64,000 nt of DNA, from the NCBI RefSeq assembly GCF_013214175.1, contig NZ_JABSPA010000008.1, positions 62,001 to 126,000 on the forward strand. The letters are read 5' to 3'. How positions within the stretch are numbered: position 1 is the first letter of the stretch; each line of letters begins with the position of its first letter. This DNA comes from Colwellia sp. (GTDB taxonomy: Bacteria; Pseudomonadota; Gammaproteobacteria; Enterobacterales; Alteromonadaceae). The notes under the pieces are model-generated. The model did no database searches. It had not been told where the DNA came from and saw nothing but the letters and a program-made list of their open reading frames with translations. Below are positions 56,814-64,000 of this stretch, one piece after another. Made by a program: the position numbers and the translations under genes.

Positions 56814-57509
56814 TTATGGAGCCCAAAAAATTTGAGTGTTTAAGCTAGGGTGCTGTAAAAATGCTCTAATCGGTATTTCAAATGCATCATCACCATTTAA
56901 CGCTTGTGTTAATACCGTCTTCTTTCCTTCTCCACATGAATGAAGGAAAATATTTTTGCTGGTGATTAAGCTAGCAAAAGTGAAACTGATACGTTGATGC
57001 GGCGCTGTTTTAGGTTGCACTTTCATGAGTGCTGCATCGTTTGTCTCATCAAGAGCAACATTGATTTCGTCGCTACACGGGAATAATGAAGCAGTATGAC
57101 CGTCTTCGCCCATACCTAAAATTAATACATCCAATGGTAATAAAGTGGCTTTAGCAGCAATGTTTAAATCCTTGAGTGTTTCCTCACTAAACTCTTCACC
57201 TTGTTTTAAGTGGAAGAATTTCGCTGCTGCAGCATTATTTTGTAGTAAATTTTCATGTACTAAACGGGTATTACTGTCTTGGCTATCAATTGCCACCCAA
57301 CGTTCATCGGCTAAAGTGACTGTAACTTTTGACCAGTCAATATCACTTTGTGATAACACCTTAAAAAAGCCTTTTGGTGTTGAACCACCTGAAACGGCGA
57401 TACTTGCTTTACCTTTACGTTTTATTGCTTGTGCAAGGATTTCACTGACTGATTGTGCCAAAGTGACATCTAATTCATTTCGTGTTGAGAACTCTGTTAA
57501 CTGGTGCAT
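56814..57509 (-). CDS. pgl: 6-phosphogluconolactonase
   Basis: 231 residues, DevB/Pgl family, with SGGSTPKGFF near 40, LADERWV and ILGMGEDGHTASLFP. It hydrolyses 6-phosphogluconolactone. The start codon overlaps the zwf stop by one base, so the two are co-translated. Confidence 0.96.
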   Translation of the reverse strand: MHQLTEFSTRNELDVTLAQSVSEILAQAIKRKGKASIAVSGGSTPKGFFKVLSQSDIDWSKVTVTLADERWVAIDSQDSNTRLVHENLLQNNAAAAKFFHLKQGEEFSEETLKDLNIAAKATLLPLDVLILGMGEDGHTASLFPCSDEINVALDETNDAALMKVQPKTAPHQRISFTFASLITSKNIFLHSCGEGKKTVLTQALNGDDAFEIPIRAFLQHPSLNTQIFWAP

Positions 57510-58978
57510 TATTCAACCCACTGGCGATCATCACGCGCGATTAGAGAAATAGAAGATACCGGACCCCAAGAGCCTGCGGCGTAAGGTTTAGGTGTTTCAT
57601 TGGTGGTTTTCCAAGCTTCAATGATGCTGTCAGCCCAAATCCAAGCGGCTTCCACCTCGTCACGACTAACAAATAATGATTGATTACCATTTAACACTTC
57701 TAGCATCAAACGTTCATAAGCATCAACTACACGCTCATCGCCATAGGTATCAGAGAAACTTAAATCTAATTTGTTTTCTTGGATTAGCATTTGTGAAGCT
57801 ATACCAGGAATTTTATTCATCATTTGTAATTCAACCCCTTCATCAGGTTGCAAACGAATGGTTAATTTATTGGCGGGTAAATCACTGTAACTGTCTTTAA
57901 AAATATTATGAGGTTGTTGTTTAAAGTGCACCACTATTTCACTGTGTTTCTTCGGCATACGTTTACCGGTACGAAGGTAAAATGGTACACCTTTCCAGCG
58001 CCAGTTATCTATTTCGGCTTTTATCGCAACAAATGTTTCGGTATTACTGTTGGTATTAGCACCTTCTTCATTTAAATAACCAGGTACGGGTTTGCCTTCT
58101 AAGAAACCATCACTGTATTGGCCACGAACAACTTTATCTTTAATATTGTCTCGGTTAATTGCTTTTAAGGCTTTAACGACTTTAAGTTTCTCGGCGCGAA
58201 CACTTTCTGCACTTAAGTCAGCCGGTGGCTCCATGGCCAGTAGCGACAAAATTTGCAATAGGTGATTTTGTACCATATCGCGCATTTGCCCTGCTTCGTC
58301 ATAAAAGCCCCAACGTCCTTCAATACCAACACTTTCTGCTACTGTGATCTGTACATGGTCGATACTGTTTCGATCCCAATTATTAGTAAATAATGAGTTA
58401 GCAAAGCGTAATACCAATAGGTTTAGCACTGTTTCTTTACCTAAGTAATGATCGATACGGTAAGTTTGCTTTTCAGTAAAGTATTGTGAAACTTGATTGT
58501 TGATTTCAATAGAAGACTCAAGAGAGTGACCAATTGGCTTTTCCATAACAACACGATCCGCATCGTTAATTAAACTGGCGTGCGCTAAGCCCTGGCAAAT
58601 ATCACCATAAATCGCCGGAGGCGTTGAAAAGTAATAAACACGGGCACTATTGCCATTAGCTAAGGCCGTAGCGAGTTTTTTAAATGAGCTAGCCTCTTTA
58701 AAATCTAATTGTTGATACACCAAACGATTAATGAAACGGGCCAGAACTTGCTCATCTATTGTTTCTTTAACAAAATCATTTAAATTTTCAACAACAATAT
58801 TTTTGAATTCTTCAAGACTATGCTCTTGTCTTGCGGCACCTACTATACGGCTATCTTTATTGATTAAACCACAGACTTCCAATTGGTAGAGGGCGGGTAA
58901 TAGCTTACGTCGTGATAAGTCACCTAAGGCTCCAAAAATGACGATTTCACTCGCTGCTTGACCATTTAACTTACTCAT
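57509..58978 (-). CDS. zwf: Glucose-6-phosphate 1-dehydrogenase
   Basis: 489 residues. The NADP-binding GALGDLSRRKLLPALYQL start, the substrate motif RIDHYLGKE and the EKPIGHS motif are intact. It oxidises glucose-6-phosphate to the lactone. It is divergent from hexR, with two HexR-type sites in between. Confidence 0.97.
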   Translation of the reverse strand: MSKLNGQAASEIVIFGALGDLSRRKLLPALYQLEVCGLINKDSRIVGAARQEHSLEEFKNIVVENLNDFVKETIDEQVLARFINRLVYQQLDFKEASSFKKLATALANGNSARVYYFSTPPAIYGDICQGLAHASLINDADRVVMEKPIGHSLESSIEINNQVSQYFTEKQTYRIDHYLGKETVLNLLVLRFANSLFTNNWDRNSIDHVQITVAESVGIEGRWGFYDEAGQMRDMVQNHLLQILSLLAMEPPADLSAESVRAEKLKVVKALKAINRDNIKDKVVRGQYSDGFLEGKPVPGYLNEEGANTNSNTETFVAIKAEIDNWRWKGVPFYLRTGKRMPKKHSEIVVHFKQQPHNIFKDSYSDLPANKLTIRLQPDEGVELQMMNKIPGIASQMLIQENKLDLSFSDTYGDERVVDAYERLMLEVLNGNQSLFVSRDEVEAAWIWADSIIEAWKTTNETPKPYAAGSWGPVSSISLIARDDRQWVE

Positions 58979-59070
58979 AGCATTTCTCTTATATAAAATT
59001 TATTGCTTTAATTTTACTTAAACCTGCACTCAAGCCTAGGCGCTAGTGAACTTACCGTAAAATAATTAGT

Positions 59071-59085
59071 TGTAACTAAACTACA
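59071..59085. promoter_or_regulatory. HexR-type operator 1
   Basis: TGTAACTAAACTACA, close to the palindromic HexR consensus recalled from Shewanella studies (TGTARTWWWAYTACA), 93 bp before the zwf start. KDPG would release HexR and induce or repress the operon. Confidence 0.75.
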
Positions 59086-59131
59086 TATAACCCTAATTTA
59101 GCGCTTGTTTAGCTGACAGTAAAGAACTTTT

Positions 59132-59146
59132 TGTAATTTTACTACA
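59132..59146. promoter_or_regulatory. HexR-type operator 2
   Basis: TGTAATTTTACTACA fits the HexR consensus at every position. It lies 46 bp from operator 1, so two dimers could bind along the same region. Confidence 0.82.
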
Positions 59147-59439
59147 CAAATAACTTTCACAAAGAATAATTGGCTTATATGTAAGATGAGATGAGTAATA
59201 ATGGCGATATTACTGCCATTGAGATAAATACTGTACAGTTTAAAGAGTAACCATCCTGCCTGTTTTGACTTGTTTTCACCCTACATCATGAAATAAAATT
59301 TCATTTTTTCTGTTCCTTAAGCAGAAAATAAATTACAGTATAGACAAAATAGCCTGTTTATTGATGCAGGCTATCATTGAAATAACGTTTAAAACTTACT
59401 TTAGAAATGAAGATAAACAAGATCTAGGATCAGTCCATA

Positions 59440-60288
59440 ATGAATATATTAGAAAAGATCACTAACGAACTAGACACGCTCAGTAAATCTGAACGTAAAG
59501 TAGCAGAAGTCATTTTAGCGTCACCAAGTACCGTTATACACTCTAGTATTGCTGCACTTGCCAAACAAGCCAATATCAGTGAGCCTACCGTTAACCGGTT
59601 TTGTCGTCGTTTAGACACTAAAGGCTACCCTGACTTTAAATTACATCTAGCGCAAAGCTTAGCCAATGGTACGCCTTACGTTAACCGTCATGTCGATGAA
59701 AATGATAGCGCAGAAGAATATACCGACAAGATTTTTGAATCTACCATGGCCAGTCTTGAATTAGCGCGTAAAAGCTTAGATGCAAATGATGTCAATCGTT
59801 CGGTTGATCTATTAACCCAAGCCAACAAAATATCCTTTTTTGGTTTAGGTGCTTCGGCCATTGTTGCCCATGATGCACAAAATAAGTTTTTCCGCTTTAA
59901 TGTGCCAGTGGTTTATTTTGATGACATATTAATGCAACGTATGAGTGCTATAAATAGTCGCCAAGGTGATGTCGTTATTGTGATTTCACACACAGGTCGT
60001 ACCAAATCATTGGTTGAAGTGGCCAATTTAGCAAAAGAAAACGATGCCACTGTTATTGGCATTACCACTAAAGGTACACCACTGGCTAAGGAATGTAGCA
60101 TAGTGCTTACCGTTGATGTCTGTGAAGATACTGACCTCTATATGCCAATGTCATCACGTATCGCTCAACTCGCCCTAATTGATGTTTTAGCCACCGGCTT
60201 TACTTTACGTCGTGGTAGCAAATTTAGAGACAACTTGAAAAAAGTAAAAGATAGCTTAAGAAGCTCACGCTTTGAGAAAAAAGACTAA
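59440..60288 (+). CDS. hexR: Central carbon metabolism regulator HexR (RpiR family)
   Basis: 282 residues. The N-terminal RpiR helix-turn-helix domain (about 1-77) has IAALAKQANISEPTVNRFCR, and the SIS sugar-phosphate domain (about 125-255) has FFGLGASAIVAHDA and ISHTGRTKS. It senses KDPG and controls the Entner-Doudoroff and central carbon genes. Its position opposite zwf is conserved. The stop lies in a short tandem repeat. Confidence 0.95.
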   Translation: MNILEKITNELDTLSKSERKVAEVILASPSTVIHSSIAALAKQANISEPTVNRFCRRLDTKGYPDFKLHLAQSLANGTPYVNRHVDENDSAEEYTDKIFESTMASLELARKSLDANDVNRSVDLLTQANKISFFGLGASAIVAHDAQNKFFRFNVPVVYFDDILMQRMSAINSRQGDVVIVISHTGRTKSLVEVANLAKENDATVIGITTKGTPLAKECSIVLTVDVCEDTDLYMPMSSRIAQLALIDVLATGFTLRRGSKFRDNLKKVKDSLRSSRFEKKD

Positions 60289-60315
60289 AAAGAAAGACTA
60301 AAAAGAAAGACTAAA
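60283..60315 (+). repeat. 13-bp tandem repeat at the hexR stop
   Basis: GACTAAAAAGAAA occurs twice and then partly a third time. The first unit contains the hexR stop codon, and the following units repeat it. Confidence 0.75.
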
Positions 60316-60325
60316 TATATAGTCG

Positions 60326-60356
60326 CTAATGTTTGAAACTATCTTTCAAACATTAG
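60326..60356. other. Perfect 13-bp inverted repeat between hexR and pyk
   Basis: CTAATGTTTGAAA and TTTCAAACATTAG flank a 5-base centre, with no U-tract after it. It could be an operator for an unknown repressor or a stem in the pyk leader, 54 bp before the pyk start. Confidence 0.7.
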
Positions 60357-60409
60357 TACTACCATCGATAAACCTATTTAAACGTAATCAAAAACGTAAG
60401 AGGATTAAC

Positions 60410-61864
60410 ATGCCTAGAAGAACAAAAATTGTTGCTACCTTAGGTCCTGCAACTGACGATAGAGAAGTTTTAAAAAATGTATTAGCTGCCGGTGTCAACG
60501 TAGTTAGACTTAATTTTTCTCATGGTATTCCCCAAGATCACATTGATAGAGCCAAAAATGTTAGAGAAATAGCAAAAGAGCTTGGCATTTATGTTGGTAT
60601 CTTAGGTGATTTACAAGGTCCTAAAATCCGTGTTTCTACTTTTAAAAATGGCCCTATTAAATTAGCCATTGGTGATAAGTTTGAATTAGATGCCACCTTA
60701 GAAAAAGGCCAAGGCTGTCAAGAAAAGGTCGGTATTGATTATAAGAAATTAGTACAAGATGTTAGCACTGGCGATGTTTTATTACTGGATGACGGCCGTG
60801 TGCAATTAAAAGTATTATCCACCTCTGACACTTCCGTATTTACAGAAGTAACCGTTGGCGGCCCTTTATCAAACAATAAAGGCATTAACCGTCAAGGTGG
60901 TGGTTTAACTGCACCAGCACTTACTGCTAAAGATAAAGAAGATATTAAACTTGCCGCTAAGATTGATGTCGATTTTCTAGCCGTATCTTTCCCACGTAAT
61001 GCTGCCGATATGCGCGAAGCACGCTTACTTGCCCAAGAAGCCGGTTGTGATGCCCGTTTAGTCTCTAAAATTGAACGTGCTGAAGCGGTTAATGATGATA
61101 AAATTCTTGATGGTATTATCTTAGCCTCCGATGTTGTTATGGTAGCTCGTGGCGATTTAGGTGTTGAAATTGGTGATGCGGCACTAGTGGGTAAGCAAAA
61201 ACATATTATTGCCCGCTCTCGTCAACTTAACCGCGTAGTTATCACTGCCACACAAATGATGGAAACCATGATTGAACAGCCTATGCCAACACGTGCTGAG
61301 GTTATGGATGTAGCAAACGCAGTATTAGATGGTACGGATGCGGTAATGTTATCGGCAGAAACTGCCGCAGGTAAATATCCTGTTGAAACTGTAAAAGCGA
61401 TGGCAAATGTTTGTCTCGGCGCTGAGCAACATCGTTCAGTCAATATTTCCAGTCATAGAATTGAACTTACCTTTAGTGAAGTCTCTGAAACAATTGCCTT
61501 ATCAGCTATGTATGCAGCCAACCATTTAGACGGTGTTAAAGCGATTATCGCCTTAACTGAGTCAGGTCAAACCAGTAAAATAATGTCACGTATTACCTCT
61601 GGCTTACCAATTTTCTCATTATCTCGTCATGCAAAAACATTGAATAAAACGGCAATTTACCGTGGTGTTTACCCGATTGAATTTGATTCAACCGATGTTA
61701 ACAATGACAATTTATCTAATGAGATATTAAAAGCGGTCAGTGGTCACATTGACTTAGTCGTAGGAGATAAGTTAATTTTAACGCACGGTGATACCATGGA
61801 AACCGTTGGTGCATCAAATACCTTAAAAGTATTAACCGTCACTAAAAAGAACCTTAGCAAGTAG
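60410..61864 (+). CDS. pykA: Pyruvate kinase
   Basis: 484 residues from the ATG at 60410, which follows an AAGAGGA ribosome binding site and gives the normal start [15 protein letters not shown]. The active-site segment is [11 protein letters not shown], the metal/substrate Lys lies in SKIERAEAV, and the MLSAETA motif is intact. The type fits PykA (AMP/sugar-phosphate responsive), often the partner of hexR in gammaproteobacteria. The frame is open 81 bases further upstream, but that part includes the inverted repeat and lacks family similarity. Confidence 0.95.
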   Translation: MPRRTKIVATLGPATDDREVLKNVLAAGVNVVRLNFSHGIPQDHIDRAKNVREIAKELGIYVGILGDLQGPKIRVSTFKNGPIKLAIGDKFELDATLEKGQGCQEKVGIDYKKLVQDVSTGDVLLLDDGRVQLKVLSTSDTSVFTEVTVGGPLSNNKGINRQGGGLTAPALTAKDKEDIKLAAKIDVDFLAVSFPRNAADMREARLLAQEAGCDARLVSKIERAEAVNDDKILDGIILASDVVMVARGDLGVEIGDAALVGKQKHIIARSRQLNRVVITATQMMETMIEQPMPTRAEVMDVANAVLDGTDAVMLSAETAAGKYPVETVKAMANVCLGAEQHRSVNISSHRIELTFSEVSETIALSAMYAANHLDGVKAIIALTESGQTSKIMSRITSGLPIFSLSRHAKTLNKTAIYRGVYPIEFDSTDVNNDNLSNEILKAVSGHIDLVVGDKLILTHGDTMETVGASNTLKVLTVTKKNLSK

Positions 61865-61892
61865 CTGCAAATGCTAAGACTAAATAAGTAAC

Positions 61893-61928
61893 AAAAAGGC
61901 TAGATGTTGATAACATCTAGCCTTTTTT
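61893..61928. terminator. Bidirectional terminator after pykA
   Basis: AAAAAGGCTAGATGTT pairs with AACATCTAGCCTTTTTT, with T runs on both strands, between convergent pykA and the LytTR gene. Confidence 0.9.
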
Positions 61929-61994
61929 ATTGCTATGTCTTGCTACATTAAGTGAAGCTCCATTCAATGCTGTTACATTCAGTGCTGTTACAGA

Positions 61995-62837
61995 CTAACT
62001 ATTCACTGCCTGCTTTACTTTATCTTTATAACTTCGACTCACTTTTAATTCTTTACCATTTTTCAATACAAGAAAATACTCGCCATTGACTTGGCTGCAA
62101 AATTTTTCAATCACCTTCTTGTTCACTATCGTCGATCTATGATTGCGGATAAATTGTTTGGGATCTAAACACGCTTCTAATTCTTTCATGGTTTTTCTAA
62201 GAATATAGGTGTTTTCTCGTAAAGTATTTTGCTTAGTTTCCAAGGTGTGAACACACATATAATCACCGGCAGCATCAATCCAAAGAATATCTTTTACCGG
62301 CACACGATTCACTTCACCAGCATCTTTAATTGCCAAGACATCGGAATAGCTAGACAAGGTTAATTCTTGATTGTTCTCTAATTCTGCTAATATTTTTTGA
62401 TAATCATTACCAGTAACATCACTCACTAAACGCACTAATTTCGATTTATGTGCACTATCAGCACTGTTTTTAAAATATTGTTGTATTTTTTCAATGGTCT
62501 GCTCAAGTCTTTCTTCGTCGGCTGGTTTTAAAATATAATCCAATGCATGTACTTCAAAAGCCTTTAATGCGTATTGATCAAATGCGGTAACAAAGACCAC
62601 GACAGGCATGGTTAAACCTTGCTCGATAATACTTTCAAGTACCTGAAAACCATTAAGACCTGGCATTTGAATATCGAGAAACATCAAATCGACTTTATAA
62701 GCACGTATGGCTTCTAATGCCTCTCTACCGTTACAACACTGCTCAATAACATTAATATTATCATGAGCTTGTAATCGTATAGCTAAACCTCTACGAGCAA
62801 GTGGTTCATCATCAACAATAAGGGTTGATAGTGACAT
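61995..62837 (-). CDS. LytTR-family response regulator
   Basis: 280 residues. The receiver domain (about 1-120) has phospho-acceptor D55 and the KPADEERL motif. The LytTR DNA-binding domain (about 170-278) has DILWIDAAGDYMCVHT and FIRNHRSTIVNKK. It is encoded 76 bp after a LytS-type kinase gene, and together they form a BtsS/BtsR- or LytS/LytR-like system. Target genes are not evident in the window. Confidence 0.92.
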   Translation of the reverse strand: MSLSTLIVDDEPLARRGLAIRLQAHDNINVIEQCCNGREALEAIRAYKVDLMFLDIQMPGLNGFQVLESIIEQGLTMPVVVFVTAFDQYALKAFEVHALDYILKPADEERLEQTIEKIQQYFKNSADSAHKSKLVRLVSDVTGNDYQKILAELENNQELTLSSYSDVLAIKDAGEVNRVPVKDILWIDAAGDYMCVHTLETKQNTLRENTYILRKTMKELEACLDPKQFIRNHRSTIVNKKVIEKFCSQVNGEYFLVLKNGKELKVSRSYKDKVKQAVNS

Positions 62838-62913
62838 AAAAAATTCCTAAGTAATTAGTTCCGGTAAACAACAGCGCAGCGCTAACCTATTCGAACAATT
62901 TATAATTCTATTA

Positions 62914-63990
62914 TTAGCTTAGCTCAAATGGCATACGCAGATTTACTTTAACACCTGAAGGTTGGTTATGGGAAACAACTAACGAAAATTTTTCATGGTA
63001 TAAAGCTTGTAGGCGTTCACGAGTATTGACTAAACCGACACCACTTTCTCGGTGTAAATTGCCATTGATAATATCAGCTCCGGGTCCGTTATCCGCGACT
63101 GAAATTAATAAGTCGTCGGCAAAGCGCTGTACTGAAATGGTAATTTTTCCGCCCTGCTCTTGTACAGCAATGGCATGTTTAATCGCATTTTCAGCTAAGG
63201 GCTGTAAAATCATACTCGGTACTAAGGCCGCTTGGCAATCATCGTTTATTTTAAAGTCCAGCTGTAACCTGTCTTCAAATCGTACTTGCTCTATCGCCAA
63301 GTACAGTTGTAAAGCTTGTATTTCAGTTTGTAAACTGACTTTTTTCAATGGGTCTTTATCCAATGAATAGCGTAGAAATTCACTGAGTTTAGTCACCATG
63401 GAATTAGCGATTTTATTTTCTTCCACCAAAATAAGCGTTGAAATAGCATTTAGGGTATTGAACAAGAAATGAGGATTCAATTGATAGCGCAACATTTTTA
63501 ACTGTGCTTGATGTGCCACAGCATTCGCTTTTAATACATTTTGTTTTTCTATTTGCAGCATTTGATAGTATTTACTACCAAAATATAAACCACTCCAACT
63601 TAAAATAATGTAAAAAGATCCTAACGTTGAGCGGGTATACATATACCAAAACTCTGGCTCATAGCCATGTTTATAGATTTCCCAATAATTAATATTTTTA
63701 ACTATTTGCCATAATACGCCGGTAAAATAGGATGAAAGTATCACTACTAGGGCAATTTTAATGGGCGGAAAGTTCCACGCCTTTCGATAAATATAACGCA
63801 GCGGTACAGTAAACAACCAACCGGCATAAGCGTTAAGAAAGATAATTATCACAAATATATCACGCAAATCATGCTGCAATGAGCCAAGATAATGCACAAA
63901 TGCAAAGCCAAACCAGCCTGCGGTGTGTGCTAGCCAAAATAAGCGATTTCTATTTTCTAGTAATTCTTTCCAATTCACAAAAGTAACCAT
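62914..63990 (-). CDS. LytS/YehU-type membrane sensor histidine kinase
   Basis: 358 residues. Four hydrophobic helices (about 17-36, 44-64, 76-97 and 120-140) precede the His_kinase domain with LNPHFLFNTLNAIS (H174) and an ATPase domain with PLAENAIKHAI and DNGPG. The start codon at 63990 lies 10 bases from the window edge, with a plausible AAGGA-like site at the very end. The signal is unknown; the short loops suggest sensing within the membrane. Confidence 0.9.
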   Translation of the reverse strand: MVTFVNWKELLENRNRLFWLAHTAGWFGFAFVHYLGSLQHDLRDIFVIIIFLNAYAGWLFTVPLRYIYRKAWNFPPIKIALVVILSSYFTGVLWQIVKNINYWEIYKHGYEPEFWYMYTRSTLGSFYIILSWSGLYFGSKYYQMLQIEKQNVLKANAVAHQAQLKMLRYQLNPHFLFNTLNAISTLILVEENKIANSMVTKLSEFLRYSLDKDPLKKVSLQTEIQALQLYLAIEQVRFEDRLQLDFKINDDCQAALVPSMILQPLAENAIKHAIAVQEQGGKITISVQRFADDLLISVADNGPGADIINGNLHRESGVGLVNTRERLQALYHEKFSLVVSHNQPSGVKVNLRMPFELS

Positions 63991-64000
63991 TTAAAGGATG

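Larger units (their letters stand above)
58979..59439. promoter_or_regulatory. Divergent zwf/hexR control region
   Basis: 461 bp without a gene, holding two HexR-like palindromes on the zwf side. The hexR-proximal 290 bp is AT-rich and shows no further repeat that I can see. Confidence 0.7.

Noticed and set aside
60329-60409. Upstream extension of pykA by 27 codons
   Set aside because: It includes the palindrome, lacks a ribosome binding site and has no pyruvate kinase similarity; the ATG at 60410 has an AAGAGGA site.

Overview
The window reads as a stretch of chromosome from an AT-rich marine gammaproteobacterium of the order Alteromonadales, most likely Colwellia or a close relative. The basis is the gene order (yceD-rpmF-plsX-fab-pabC-mltG-tmk-holB-pilZ-tatD; zwf-pgl-edd-eda with divergent hexR; a chemosensory cluster with a CrsR/CrsA partner switch, as in Shewanella), protein similarity recalled from memory, and a family of short intergenic repeats ending in ATACCAAT/ATTGGTAT that I associate with Colwellia. 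No database search was possible. I saw no tRNA, rRNA, CRISPR array, prophage or transposase gene.

Layout. 1-0.8 kb: the 3' end of nrdB and its maintenance ferredoxin, followed by a decayed duplicate of the ferredoxin's last codons. 0.9-19.7 kb, all on the minus strand: a large chemosensory and signalling cluster. In transcription order it runs STAS protein, CheY, CheA, CheW, CheW, a 1201-residue soluble receptor, CheR, CheD, CheB, a small membrane receptor, CrsA (STAS), CrsR (REC-phosphatase-kinase), a receiver protein, a hybrid PAS kinase and a REC-GGDEF-Hpt protein. 19.9-25.0 kb, minus strand: nitric-oxide reductase accessory genes (norQ, norE, norF, a small membrane protein, a truncated globin, norD, a DnrP-like protein) with a perfect FNR/DNR-type palindrome upstream, but no norCB. 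25.2-33.8 kb: yciB, yciI, an LprI-like protein, an AI-2E family permease, the ybbA-ybbP exporter, tesA and a KefB-like antiporter. 34.1-45.1 kb: a candidate small RNA, then the fatty-acid/cell-wall/replication cluster from tatD back to yceD, lacking fabH. 45.3-53.9 kb: maf, a HAD phosphatase, rluC, rne and two paralogous GYF-domain coiled-coil proteins. 53.9-61.9 kb: the Entner-Doudoroff set eda, edd, pgl and zwf, divergent hexR, and pyk. 62.0-64.0 kb: a LytTR regulator and its LytS-like kinase.

How the genes work together. The most striking item is the receptor at 11798-15403. It has an N-terminal globin domain, five PAS domains of the haem-binding Aer2 type (each keeps the His and Trp used by Aer2), two HAMP units, a chemoreceptor signalling domain and a C-terminal WEEF tail for CheR docking. 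It could bind up to six haems per chain. It lies in a complete Che2-type cluster directly downstream of NO-handling genes, which suggests that oxygen or NO is the input. The outputs may go beyond motility, because the same gene run encodes a CrsR/CrsA partner switch (known to control sigma-S in Shewanella), a phosphorelay and a diguanylate cyclase. Three otherwise unrelated proteins of the cluster end in a similar acidic-x-acidic-Leu-Phe tail.
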